Positions 1 to 7,042 of a stretch of 9,406 nt of DNA are shown in pieces (the stretch's first letter is position 1; each line of letters begins with the position of its first letter). A model generated the notes under the pieces. The model saw only the letters and a program-made list of their open reading frames with translations. It was not told the origin of the DNA and made no database searches. Both the position numbers and the translations under genes were made by a program. Source of the stretch: an uncultured Desulfovibrio sp. (GTDB lineage Bacteria; Desulfobacterota; Desulfovibrionia; Desulfovibrionales; Desulfovibrionaceae); contig CAMWPE010000087.1 in NCBI GenBank assembly GCA_947176055.1, positions 1-9,406 on the forward strand, given 5' to 3'.

Positions 1-13
1 TAAAATAATATAA

Positions 14-42
14 TTATCCTGCCGTTTCTTTATGTATATAAT
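14..42 (+). promoter_or_regulatory. Possible sigma-70 promoter for glnN
   Basis: A perfect -10 hexamer TATAAT lies at 37-42 in an AT-rich stretch. The best -35 at a 17-base spacing is TTATCC (14-19), which matches consensus at only three of six positions. Transcription would start near 49, giving a leader of about 60 bases before the ATG at 112. AT-rich DNA produces TATAAT-like strings easily, so this is moderate to weak evidence. No sigma-54 type motif was seen in this leader. Confidence 0.35.
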
Positions 43-72
43 TTCGCCCGCTTTTGCGGGGGTGCCAAGTTT

Positions 73-92
73 GCGGGCGGGGTCGCGCCCGC
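73..92 (+). other. GC-rich leader hairpin upstream of glnN
   Basis: GCGGGCG (73-79) and CGCCCGC (86-92) form a perfect 7-bp stem with a 6-base loop. A second small hairpin, CCCGC-TTTT-GCGGG, lies at 47-60, and GCCCGC (46-51) could instead pair with GCGGGC (73-78). Immediately downstream, CCCGCGGG (95-102) runs into the GGGGGA Shine-Dalgarno-like sequence (101-106). No T-tract follows any stem, so these are not intrinsic terminators. They may affect translation of glnN, but GC-rich DNA folds readily and no riboswitch class is recognised. Confidence 0.35.
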
Positions 93-111
93 GTCCCGCG
101 GGGGGATTTGC

Positions 112-2301
112 ATGACGGCTAACCTAGGCAGACAAAGCGCGATCCAGGCTATAACTTCGTATAAACCGGACGCGGCTCCCTTGAATTTCGCGGAGTCGAA
201 ACCAGCGGACATTTTCGGCGCCAATGTCTTCGATGATCGCGTAATGCGCGAAAGGTTGCCCAGAAATGTTTATAAATCCCTGCATAAGACGATAGCTTTT
301 GGCGAAAGGATGGATCCGGGGATTGCCGACACTGTAGCGGCGGTCATGAAAGACTGGGCTATAGAAAAGGGAGCCACGCACTTTACGCATATATTTTATC
401 CGCTTACTGGCCAGACCGCCGAAAAGCACGACAGTTTTCTAATGCCGGACGGCAACGGCGGCGTCATAGCAGAGTTTTCCGGCTCCATGCTTATTCGCGG
501 CGAGCCCGATGCCTCGTCTTTTCCTTCCGGAGGCTTGCGTTCGACCTTCGAAGCCCGGGGCTATACGGCCTGGGATGTGACCAGTCCGGCCTATATCATG
601 GAAAATCCCAACGGGACTTTTCTCTGCATTCCCACCATGTTTCTTTCCTGGACCGGCGTGGCCCTTGATAAAAAAACGCCGCTTCTGCGCTCCAATCAGG
701 CCGTAAACCGGGAGGCTCAACGCCTCCTCTCGCTTTTTGACGTTAAAACAAGTCTTCCGGTCCAGTCTTACGCGGGTCTGGAACAGGAATATTTTTTGAT
801 CGATCATAATTTTAATTTCGCGCGTCCCGATATCCAGGTTTCCGGCAGATCCCTGTTCGGCGCCAAGCCGGCCAAAGGCCAGGAATTCAGCGATCAGTAT
901 TTTGGCGTAATACCCCAGCGCGTGCTCTCATGCATGATGGAGGCGGAGCGCGAGCTCTATAAACTGGGCGTGCCTGTCCGCACCCGTCACAACGAGGCCG
1001 CGCCAAGCCAGTACGAAATCGCGCCCCTGTACGAGCCCAGCAATCTGGCCGTGGATCACAATCATATAATCATGGCCGTGTTGCGCGGCGCGGCCAAAAG
1101 ATACGGCCTGAAATGCCTTCTCCACGAAAAACCCTTTTCCGGCGTAAACGGCTCGGGAAAACATGTAAATTACTCCCTGGGCAACGCGGAGCTGGGCAGT
1201 CTCTTTGATCCGGGCGACACGCCGGGGGCGAACGCGAAATTTTTGGTCTTCTGTTGCGCCATGATTCGCGCGGCCCATAAATACGGCGGCCTTTTGCGCG
1301 CGACAGTGGCCAGCGCTTCCAATGATCATCGGCTTGGCGCCCACGAGGCGCCTCCGGCGATAATGTCCATTTTCCTGGGAGATCAGCTTACGGAGACTCT
1401 CGAAGCCTTCCGCGCGGGCAGGGGCGGCGACGCCCAAGAAAAAAGGGGCCGGGTCATGAACGTGGGTGTGGACACGTTGCCTCCGTTGCCGACGGATCCC
1501 GGCGACCGCAACCGCACCAGTCCCATAGCGTTCACCGGCAACAGATTCGAATTCAGGGCGGTGGGCAGCGGCCAATCGGCGGCGGGAGCGATAACCGCCC
1601 TCAACGCGATGATGGCCGATTCCCTGGGCTACGCCGCCGACTGGATAAGCGCGGCCCTGAAAGAGGGCAAATCTTTTAACGCGGCCATCGAGTCATTCAT
1701 TACCCATGTGATGGACGAGCATAGCGCGGTGATCTTCAACGGCGACGGCTATTCGGAGATATGGCGCAAGGAGGCGGAAAGGAGGGGACTGCCCAATCTG
1801 CTCTCGACGCCGGACGCCCTCCCGGAGCTGACTTCGCCGGAAGTCATCGAATTATACGAAAAAACAGGAATCCTTACCCGCGACGAATTGCGAGCCCGCA
1901 GGGACATATACGCGGAACAGTATTGCAAGACGGTTCGCACGGAAGCATTCCTTGTCATCCGGATCGCGAGAACCATTATTTATCCCGCCGCCGTCCGGTA
2001 CCTCGGAGAACTGGCGAAGACGGCCGCCGCGACCAGAGACCTTGGTCTGGACTTCGATACGGAAGAACTCGCGCTTATCGGCAAAACCGTAAAAGAGATG
2101 GAAACCGGCGTTCGGGAGCTCGAGCGCGAACTGGAGGAAACGGCGAAACTGGGCGAAACGCTCGAAGCGGCCCGGAATTACTGCGATCGCGTCCTGCCGC
2201 TCATGTCCTCCATACGCGAAAGCGCCGATCTGCTGGAGACGCGTGTGGCCGACGATCTCTGGTCCATGCCCAATTATCAGGAAATACTGTTCGGAAAATA
2301 A
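112..2301 (+). CDS. glnN: Glutamine synthetase type III
   Basis: Makes glutamine from glutamate, ammonia and ATP in the cytoplasm, the main entry point for ammonium. At 729 residues it has the length typical of the large type III enzymes rather than the roughly 450 of type I. The N-terminal GSIII domain is recognisable by GEPDASSFPSGG, around residues 130-142. The catalytic domain carries NEAAPSQYEIAP (from 294), the ATP-site motif GVNGSGKHVNYSLG (from 344), ASNDHRLGAHEAPPA (about 402-416) and GNRFEFRAVGS (476-486). The C-terminal part (about 600-715) is rich in Glu, Arg and Leu and predicted helical, as in GSIII. The ATG has a GGGGGA ribosome-binding-like sequence 5 bases upstream, and the N terminus matches the family start. 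The gene stands alone, convergent with the hook gene. In sequenced Desulfovibrio I recall GSIII serving as the main glutamine synthetase. Confidence 0.95.
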   Translation: MTANLGRQSAIQAITSYKPDAAPLNFAESKPADIFGANVFDDRVMRERLPRNVYKSLHKTIAFGERMDPGIADTVAAVMKDWAIEKGATHFTHIFYPLTGQTAEKHDSFLMPDGNGGVIAEFSGSMLIRGEPDASSFPSGGLRSTFEARGYTAWDVTSPAYIMENPNGTFLCIPTMFLSWTGVALDKKTPLLRSNQAVNREAQRLLSLFDVKTSLPVQSYAGLEQEYFLIDHNFNFARPDIQVSGRSLFGAKPAKGQEFSDQYFGVIPQRVLSCMMEAERELYKLGVPVRTRHNEAAPSQYEIAPLYEPSNLAVDHNHIIMAVLRGAAKRYGLKCLLHEKPFSGVNGSGKHVNYSLGNAELGSLFDPGDTPGANAKFLVFCCAMIRAAHKYGGLLRATVASASNDHRLGAHEAPPAIMSIFLGDQLTETLEAFRAGRGGDAQEKRGRVMNVGVDTLPPLPTDPGDRNRTSPIAFTGNRFEFRAVGSGQSAAGAITALNAMMADSLGYAADWISAALKEGKSFNAAIESFITHVMDEHSAVIFNGDGYSEIWRKEAERRGLPNLLSTPDALPELTSPEVIELYEKTGILTRDELRARRDIYAEQYCKTVRTEAFLVIRIARTIIYPAAVRYLGELAKTAAATRDLGLDFDTEELALIGKTVKEMETGVRELERELEETAKLGETLEAARNYCDRVLPLMSSIRESADLLETRVADDLWSMPNYQEILFGK

Positions 2302-2350
2302 AGTCCGGTCGCGACCTGTCCGCGCGAAAAAATCGCGACGCTATCCGGTT

Positions 2351-2378
2351 GGCGGCGCGGGAGAAGTTTGCCGCCTTT
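2351..2378 (+). terminator. Weak candidate terminator for glnN
   Basis: GGCGGC (2351-2356) pairs with GCCGCC (2370-2375) around a 13-base loop and is followed by TTT, about 50 bases after the glnN stop. The stem is only 6 bp and the T-tract is short. A further inverted repeat, GTCGCGA/TCGCGAC (2308-2314 and 2333-2339), precedes it without a T-tract. Confidence 0.35.
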
Positions 2379-2415
2379 AAAAGCGAAAAGGCCGGATCAG
2401 GAGGAAAATCCGGCC
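2379..2415 (-). terminator. Intrinsic terminator of the hook gene
   Basis: GGCCGGAT (2390-2397) and ATCCGGCC (2408-2415) form a perfect 8-bp GC-rich stem with a 10-base loop. Read on the minus strand, the stem is followed at once by TTTTCGCTTTT, a U-rich tail. No T-tract follows on the plus strand, so it is directional. It starts 24 bases after the stop codon of the minus-strand hook gene. Confidence 0.75.
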
Positions 2416-2438
2416 GGTCGAGGGAGAGAAACTTCAGT

Positions 2439-3935
2439 CTAGCGCTTGATTTCCATGGCTTTTTGCAACATCAGGTCGGCGGTGGTTACGACCTTGCTGT
2501 TGGACTGGAAGCCGCGTTGATTGATGATCATGTTTACCATTTCCTGAGCCAGATCGACGTTGGAATTTTCAATATTATAGGCGTTGATCGTGCCGTAGTT
2601 TTCGCTGCCGGCCCTGCCCATTTCCATCATGCCCGACTCTTCCGTGGCCGCGAAGAGATTGTTGCCCTCGCGCCGCAACCCGTCTTCGCTGGTAAAGCGG
2701 CAAACGGGAATTTCCCAGAGTTCGACGGTTTCGCCGTTGGAATAGAGGCCGGAAACGACGCCTTCGGTCGAGATGGTCGTATTTCTCAAGAAGCCTTCCG
2801 CGTAGCCGTTCTGTTTGTAGCTATTGGAGAAAGTAGTCGTGGCGAAGGCCGTGGTCGGAAATTCCGCGCTGACCGTCGCGTCTTCCATGCCCGGAAGCAG
2901 GGAAGCGTTCTGACCAATTACCGCCGCCGAAGCGGGGGCGGAGGCCCAGTTTTCGGCGCTCAAGCCGAAGTTCAGGCTGACTTGCGTTCCGTCCAGATCA
3001 AAGGCGGGATCGCCGTTTACGAGAGTCGCGGGAGTCCAGTCCTCGAGGTTCTGGCTGCCTTTCGTCGAAGGAGAGAAGGCCGAAACGTTTTTCAGGTTGC
3101 CTTGAGCGTCAAATTCCAGGACGCCCGCCAGCAAAAGACCGTCGCCTTTTTCGGGATAAATTATTTCGCCGTTTTCGCCAGTCTTTACGGTAGCCTCGTC
3201 GGCGATGACAAATTCGGTGTATTTGGATCCGTTCGAGGAGGGGGCTCCGTCAAAATAAGCGGTTACCGTATGGCCTTTGCCGTTTTCGTCGTACAGGGTC
3301 ATGGTCTGCGAAAAGGAGGAGGTCAGAGGCGTCCCCTGGGTAGCGTCGTAACTCTGAAGCAGACTGAAAAAGGGATTTTCGCTGTTGACGGATGTGTCGG
3401 TATTGTCGACGACATTGACGGACAGCGCCACTTCGGTGGTCGCTTTCGGCGGGAGCGTCGCGAATTTGTCGATTTGCACCGGCTCAAGCTCGCCGCGGGA
3501 GCCGTCCGCGCCCAGGCGATAGCCATTTAGCGCGTAACCCTGCGGATTGCGCCACACGCCCTGATTGTCGGACTGAAAATCGCCGGCCCGGGTGTAGTAT
3601 ACATTCTGTCCGTCCGTAACCTGGAAAAAGCCTTTTCCGTTTATGGCCAGATCGGTCATATTGTTGGTCGACTCGAGCGCGCCCTGGGTATAGCTGGTGC
3701 GCACCGCCTCGACCTGTAGACCCATGCCGACCTGTCCGATGGCTACGCGGGAATCATCCTGCGCGTTCCACCAGTCGCCCATGCTTGCCTGCGTCTGATA
3801 AAGAACGTCGCTGAACAGGATATCCTGTTTTTTGAAACCTATGGTGCTGACATTGGCCAGGTTATTGGTGGTAACCTGCATGCCTTCGGCCAGGCCCTTC
3901 ATGCCAGTCGCGCCTATATATAAAGAAGAGTTCAC
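2439..3935 (-). CDS. flgE: Flagellar hook protein, FlgE family
   Basis: Structural subunit of the flagellar hook (or a close hook/rod paralogue), exported by the flagellar type III apparatus without a cleaved signal peptide. The N-terminal rod/hook signature is clear: NNLANVSTIGFKKQ at residues 24-37. The FlgE/F/G-like core follows with DLAINGKGFFQV near 95 and YYTRAGDF near 112. A D2-like middle region (about 165-310) includes a beta-rich SFSQTMTLYDENGKGHTV stretch. The C-terminal helix ends in NSNVDLAQEMVNMI and QRGFQSNSKVVTTAD, the usual FlgE ending. The 498-residue length suits FlgE and is far too long for FlgF or FlgG (about 260). The start is GTG (3935-3933), supported by GGAGG six bases upstream. 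No other flagellar gene is adjacent, so this is a solitary hook gene. From memory, Desulfovibrio genomes often carry more than one flgE-like gene, so it may be a second copy. A sigma-54 type promoter lies just upstream. Confidence 0.9.
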   Translation of the reverse strand: MNSSLYIGATGMKGLAEGMQVTTNNLANVSTIGFKKQDILFSDVLYQTQASMGDWWNAQDDSRVAIGQVGMGLQVEAVRTSYTQGALESTNNMTDLAINGKGFFQVTDGQNVYYTRAGDFQSDNQGVWRNPQGYALNGYRLGADGSRGELEPVQIDKFATLPPKATTEVALSVNVVDNTDTSVNSENPFFSLLQSYDATQGTPLTSSFSQTMTLYDENGKGHTVTAYFDGAPSSNGSKYTEFVIADEATVKTGENGEIIYPEKGDGLLLAGVLEFDAQGNLKNVSAFSPSTKGSQNLEDWTPATLVNGDPAFDLDGTQVSLNFGLSAENWASAPASAAVIGQNASLLPGMEDATVSAEFPTTAFATTTFSNSYKQNGYAEGFLRNTTISTEGVVSGLYSNGETVELWEIPVCRFTSEDGLRREGNNLFAATEESGMMEMGRAGSENYGTINAYNIENSNVDLAQEMVNMIINQRGFQSNSKVVTTADLMLQKAMEIKR

Positions 3936-3941
3936 AATTAG

Positions 3942-3946
3942 CCTCC
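3942..3946 (-). promoter_or_regulatory. Ribosome binding site fixing the GTG start of flgE
   Basis: On the minus strand GGAGG is followed by six bases and then GTG (3935-3933). The next in-frame ATG is codon 12. It would remove conserved N-terminal residues and has no comparable Shine-Dalgarno sequence, so the GTG start is preferred. Confidence 0.8.
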
Positions 3947-3983
3947 GGATATGAGGAAAATTTTTCAGCCGTCGCTTGAATCT

Positions 3984-4000
3984 AGCAAGAACCGCGCCAA
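3984..4000 (-). promoter_or_regulatory. Sigma-54 (RpoN) promoter for flgE
   Basis: The minus strand reads TTGGCGCGGTTCTTGCT. Against the sigma-54 consensus YTGGCACGRNNNTTGCW it differs at one position (A to G). The invariant GG (-24) and GC (-12) are exactly 10 bases apart. Transcription would begin near 3973, giving a leader of about 38 bases that contains the GGAGG ribosome binding site. Hook genes are classic sigma-54 targets in many flagellated bacteria, which supports the call. An AAA+ enhancer-binding activator would be needed; its site is not identifiable from sequence alone. Confidence 0.8.
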
Positions 4001-4048
4001 TAATCGCGGCGCTTTTCCGGCATTCCGCGGACGGCCTCCGGCGGCTAT

Positions 4049-4077
4049 TTTACAAATAAACCGGCGACGGCTATAAT
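4049..4077 (+). promoter_or_regulatory. Sigma-70 promoter for the M16C peptidase operon
   Basis: TTTACA (4049-4054, five of six consensus bases) is followed by a 17-base spacer and a perfect TATAAT (4072-4077). Transcription would begin near 4084, only about four bases before the ATG at 4088 but 37 bases before the ATG at 4121. That argues for the later start codon. It diverges from the sigma-54 promoter of flgE, with the two start points about 110 bases apart. Confidence 0.7.
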
Positions 4078-4120
4078 CAGGCAATTAATGGGAGCGAATA
4101 ATACAAAAAATGGAATTTAT

Positions 4121-7042
4121 ATGCTAACTTACGATTTTAAACTGGAAAAAGAACAGAAACTGGCGGAAGTCGGCGGCGTCGCGCGGCTCTGGATTCATCC
4201 CGCTAGCGGCGCCCGCTTGCTTTCGATTTGCAATAACGACGAAAACAAGTGCTTCGGGGCGAGTTTTTACACGGCGCCCGTAAATTCCGCCGGCGTGGCG
4301 CATATTCTGGAACATTCCGTATTAAACGGCTCGGAAAAATATCCGGTGAAGGAGCCTTTCGCCGAACTGCTCAAAGGCTCCTTGCAGACCTTTCTCAACG
4401 CCTTCACTTTTCCGGATAAAACCTGTTATCCGGTCGCCAGCGCCAATTTGCGGGATTTCTACAATCTCATCGATGTCTATCTCGACGCGGTATTTCATCC
4501 CATCCTTTCCCGGGACACCTTCATGCAGGAGGGGTGGCATATAGAGGCCGAAACCGCCGACGGTCCATGGACCTTCAAGGGCGTGGTCTATAACGAGATG
4601 AAAGGCGTCTATTCCTCGCCTGATTCGGCGCTGGAAGAAAAGAGTCAGCAAGCGATTTTTCCGGATAATCTCTATTGCCTGGATTCCGGCGGTAATCCCC
4701 AGGATATACCGAATCTTACCTACGAGGCCTTCAGGGATTTTCACCATCGATATTATCAGCCTGGCAACGCCTGGTTCTTTTTCTGGGGCGACGATCCCGA
4801 AGAGGAGCGCCTGAGAATAATAAGCGAAGCGATAACCGGAGCCGGTCCGGTCGCGGATCTGCCCGAGGTCGCGTTGCAAAAGCCATTCGCGCGACCGCGC
4901 TTCGTCGAATTTCCCTACGCGGCGGCGCCCGGAGAAACCCGCGCGCAATTTACCCTGAACTGGTTGCTTCCCGAGCGGAGAGACTTGCCGGAGTCCATAA
5001 AGCTGGAAATCCTCGAACATATTCTGGAGGGCTTGCCAGGCTCGCCCCTGCGCCGCGCCCTGACCGAATCCGGTCTGGGAGAAGACACGACTGGCAGGGG
5101 ACTTGAGACCGATTTGCGGCAAATGTTCTATTCCACTGGTCTAAAAGGCATCGAACCGGCCAATATCCCGAAGGCCGAAGAATTGATCCTGAACACCCTG
5201 CGCGGACTCGCAACCGGCGGCATTGCCGCGGATAATATAGAAGCGGCCGTCAACACGGTCGAATTCGCCTATAGGGAGAACAATTCCGGACGTTTTCCGC
5301 GCGGGCTGGCGGCAATGATTCTCGCCCTCTCCTCCTGGTTGTACGGAGGCGATCCCATCGACGCCCTGGCATGGGAAAAGCCCCTTGCTCAAATAAAAGA
5401 AGCGGTGGCCAAAGGCGAAAAAATTTTCGAAGCCGCCATAAATAAATATTTTCTGGATAATCCCTCGCGGGTACGAGTCGTTATTTATCCGGATGAAAGC
5501 CTCGCGGGCGTTTTAAGCGAAGCGGAAAAAGAAAGACTCGCGACTATCCAGGCCGAATCTTCGCCCGGCCAGCGCGAGGATTACGCGGCGGACACAAAAA
5601 GATTGCTGGCGGAACAGACAAAACCTGACTCGCCGGAGGATCTGGCGAAAATTCCGGCCCTCAAGATCTCCGATTTGCCACGGGAAAACAAAAGTATCCC
5701 GCTGGAGATCATCGAAGATCCCGCGACCTGCCTTTTGCATCCTCTGGACACTTCCGGCATAGCCTATGTCGACCTGCTGTTGCCCATTGAGAGACTTCCG
5801 GAGGAGCTTATTCCATACCTCCCCATCTTTGCCCGCTCTTTTACGGAGCTGGGAACCGCGAAGGAGGATTATAGCCAGCTGGGAACGCGAATAGCCGGGA
5901 CCCTGGGCGGCTTGAGCGTCGCGCCCCTTATCGGCGCGAAAACCGGAAGCCGCGAAACATTCGCCTACCTGAAATTCTCCTCGAAAGCGGTTTACGGCAA
6001 TCTGGGCGATATGTTCTCAATTTTCGACGATATCCTTTTGCGACCGCAAACCGTCAAGAAAGTTATTATCGAACGCCTGGGACAGATGATCCTCGAGGAC
6101 AAGGCGCGCCTGGAACACACCCTTCAACAGGCCGGGCATCTATGCGTGACCAGCGCGATCAAGGCGCGCTATACAGGCGCCGGCGCGCTTGGGGAAATCA
6201 TGAGCGGGTTGACGCAATTGCGTTTCCTGCGAACCCTGAGCCGGGAGCTGGAGGAAAATCCGGAAAAAATCCTAGCCGCTTTCGCCGATTTGCGCTCCGC
6301 GATTGTCTCCGGCAAGAACGCGGTTGTAAATTGCGTCGCCGAAGAAAGCGCGTTGCCCGCCATTGTTAAAGACCTGGACTCTTTTCTGAAAGCTCTGCCC
6401 AAAAAGGACGCCGATCTCGCTGGCGAAGCCATAGCCGGTTTTAAACCAATGAGCGACTCTCCCCTCGCGGAAGCCATCCTTACGCCCGGACAGGTGAATT
6501 ACGTGGCAAAGGGGGCGAATCTTTACGATCTGGGCTACGACTACAATGGCTCCGCCAACGTGATCGTCCGCTGGATCCGCATGGGGCGGCTCTGGGAGGA
6601 AGTGCGCGTAGCCGGAGGAGCTTACGGGGTTTTCGCGACCCTGGACCGGATTGGCGGAACTTTTATCTGCGCTTCATACAGGGATCCCAATGTGGAGGCC
6701 ACACTCTCCGCCTATGACAATCTGGGTCCATTTTTGCAAAAATTCAATCCGGACAAGACTGCTCTCGACCAGGCCATAATCGGAGCCATAGGCGACCTCG
6801 ATGTCTATCTTTTGCCGGACGCGAAGGGCGCGTTGTCCATGCTTCGCTGGCTGACAGGCGAGACTCCGGAATCGCTCCAGAAAATACGCGAGCGAATATT
6901 CGCGACGACAGGAGCCGATTTCCGGGCTTTTGGCGAAGTTTTATCCGCCGCGGCGGAATCGGGTTGCATCCGGGTTCTGGGCGGAGAAACTACGAAAAAA
7001 GCCGCGGAGGAGCATGGATGGGCGACTCAAAAGCTCCTTTAG
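4121..7042 (+). CDS. M16C family zinc metallopeptidase, PreP-like
   Basis: Zinc peptidase of the pitrilysin family, M16C (presequence protease) branch, which degrades short unstructured peptides inside a closed two-halved chamber. Numbering from the ATG at 4121 (973 residues), the inverted zinc motif HILEH is at 61-65 (ligands H61 and H65, catalytic base E64). It is followed by SVLNGSEKYPVKEPF and the FTFPDKTCYPV segment typical of PreP. The third ligand is probably E159 in VVYNEMKGVYS. The C-terminal half keeps the substrate-carboxylate pair R829 and Y835 in RVAGGAYG, matching the Arg/Tyr pair of PreP by spacing. No signal peptide or membrane segment is visible, so it is probably cytoplasmic. 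An in-frame ATG at 4088 would add 11 unconserved-looking residues (984 total), but the predicted transcription start makes it nearly leaderless. The ATG at 4121 has only a weak GGAA upstream. It is the first gene of the rightward run, and its 3' end overlaps the next gene by 25 bases. Confidence 0.9.
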   Translation: MLTYDFKLEKEQKLAEVGGVARLWIHPASGARLLSICNNDENKCFGASFYTAPVNSAGVAHILEHSVLNGSEKYPVKEPFAELLKGSLQTFLNAFTFPDKTCYPVASANLRDFYNLIDVYLDAVFHPILSRDTFMQEGWHIEAETADGPWTFKGVVYNEMKGVYSSPDSALEEKSQQAIFPDNLYCLDSGGNPQDIPNLTYEAFRDFHHRYYQPGNAWFFFWGDDPEEERLRIISEAITGAGPVADLPEVALQKPFARPRFVEFPYAAAPGETRAQFTLNWLLPERRDLPESIKLEILEHILEGLPGSPLRRALTESGLGEDTTGRGLETDLRQMFYSTGLKGIEPANIPKAEELILNTLRGLATGGIAADNIEAAVNTVEFAYRENNSGRFPRGLAAMILALSSWLYGGDPIDALAWEKPLAQIKEAVAKGEKIFEAAINKYFLDNPSRVRVVIYPDESLAGVLSEAEKERLATIQAESSPGQREDYAADTKRLLAEQTKPDSPEDLAKIPALKISDLPRENKSIPLEIIEDPATCLLHPLDTSGIAYVDLLLPIERLPEELIPYLPIFARSFTELGTAKEDYSQLGTRIAGTLGGLSVAPLIGAKTGSRETFAYLKFSSKAVYGNLGDMFSIFDDILLRPQTVKKVIIERLGQMILEDKARLEHTLQQAGHLCVTSAIKARYTGAGALGEIMSGLTQLRFLRTLSRELEENPEKILAAFADLRSAIVSGKNAVVNCVAEESALPAIVKDLDSFLKALPKKDADLAGEAIAGFKPMSDSPLAEAILTPGQVNYVAKGANLYDLGYDYNGSANVIVRWIRMGRLWEEVRVAGGAYGVFATLDRIGGTFICASYRDPNVEATLSAYDNLGPFLQKFNPDKTALDQAIIGAIGDLDVYLLPDAKGALSMLRWLTGETPESLQKIRERIFATTGADFRAFGEVLSAAAESGCIRVLGGETTKKAAEEHGWATQKLL
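7006..7012 (+). promoter_or_regulatory. Ribosome binding site selecting the ATG at 7018
   Basis: GGAGGAG sits five bases before the ATG at 7018, inside the 3' end of the peptidase gene. It supports this start over the upstream in-frame TTG at 6964, which lacks such a site and would add 18 basic, unconserved-looking residues. The out-of-frame ATG at 7014 is not used by a long reading frame. Confidence 0.8.

Noticed and set aside
928..1575. A 215-codon minus-strand frame inside glnN
   Set aside because: It is antisense to the conserved GS catalytic domain, with low-complexity Arg/Ala-rich translation and no ribosome binding site of note.
2308..2339. Inverted repeat GTCGCGA/TCGCGAC after glnN as a terminator
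   Set aside because: It has an 18-base loop and no T-tract on either side, so it is not convincing as a terminator.
1761..3530. A 589-codon open frame on the plus strand, out of frame with the end of glnN and antisense to flgE
   Set aside because: It overlaps two genes with unmistakable families. Its translation is compositionally biased (Arg/Gly-rich, then Phe/Val-rich) with no recognisable domain, and it crosses both terminators. It is a shadow frame produced by low stop-codon frequency in GC-rich coding DNA.
3992..4009. CCGCG-N8-CGCGG inverted repeat overlapping the sigma-54 -24 element as an operator
   Set aside because: It has only five-base GC arms in GC-rich DNA, and part of it is explained by the promoter itself. 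It is too weak to call an operator.
4322..5122. A 266-codon minus-strand frame opposite the peptidase gene
   Set aside because: It lies opposite conserved M16 motifs and has no plausible start signals or domain.
6964..7017. N-terminal extension of the CbiR-like protein from a TTG codon
   Set aside because: The GGAGGAG site fits the ATG at 7018. The extension is basic, lies within the peptidase coding sequence and has no ribosome binding site.
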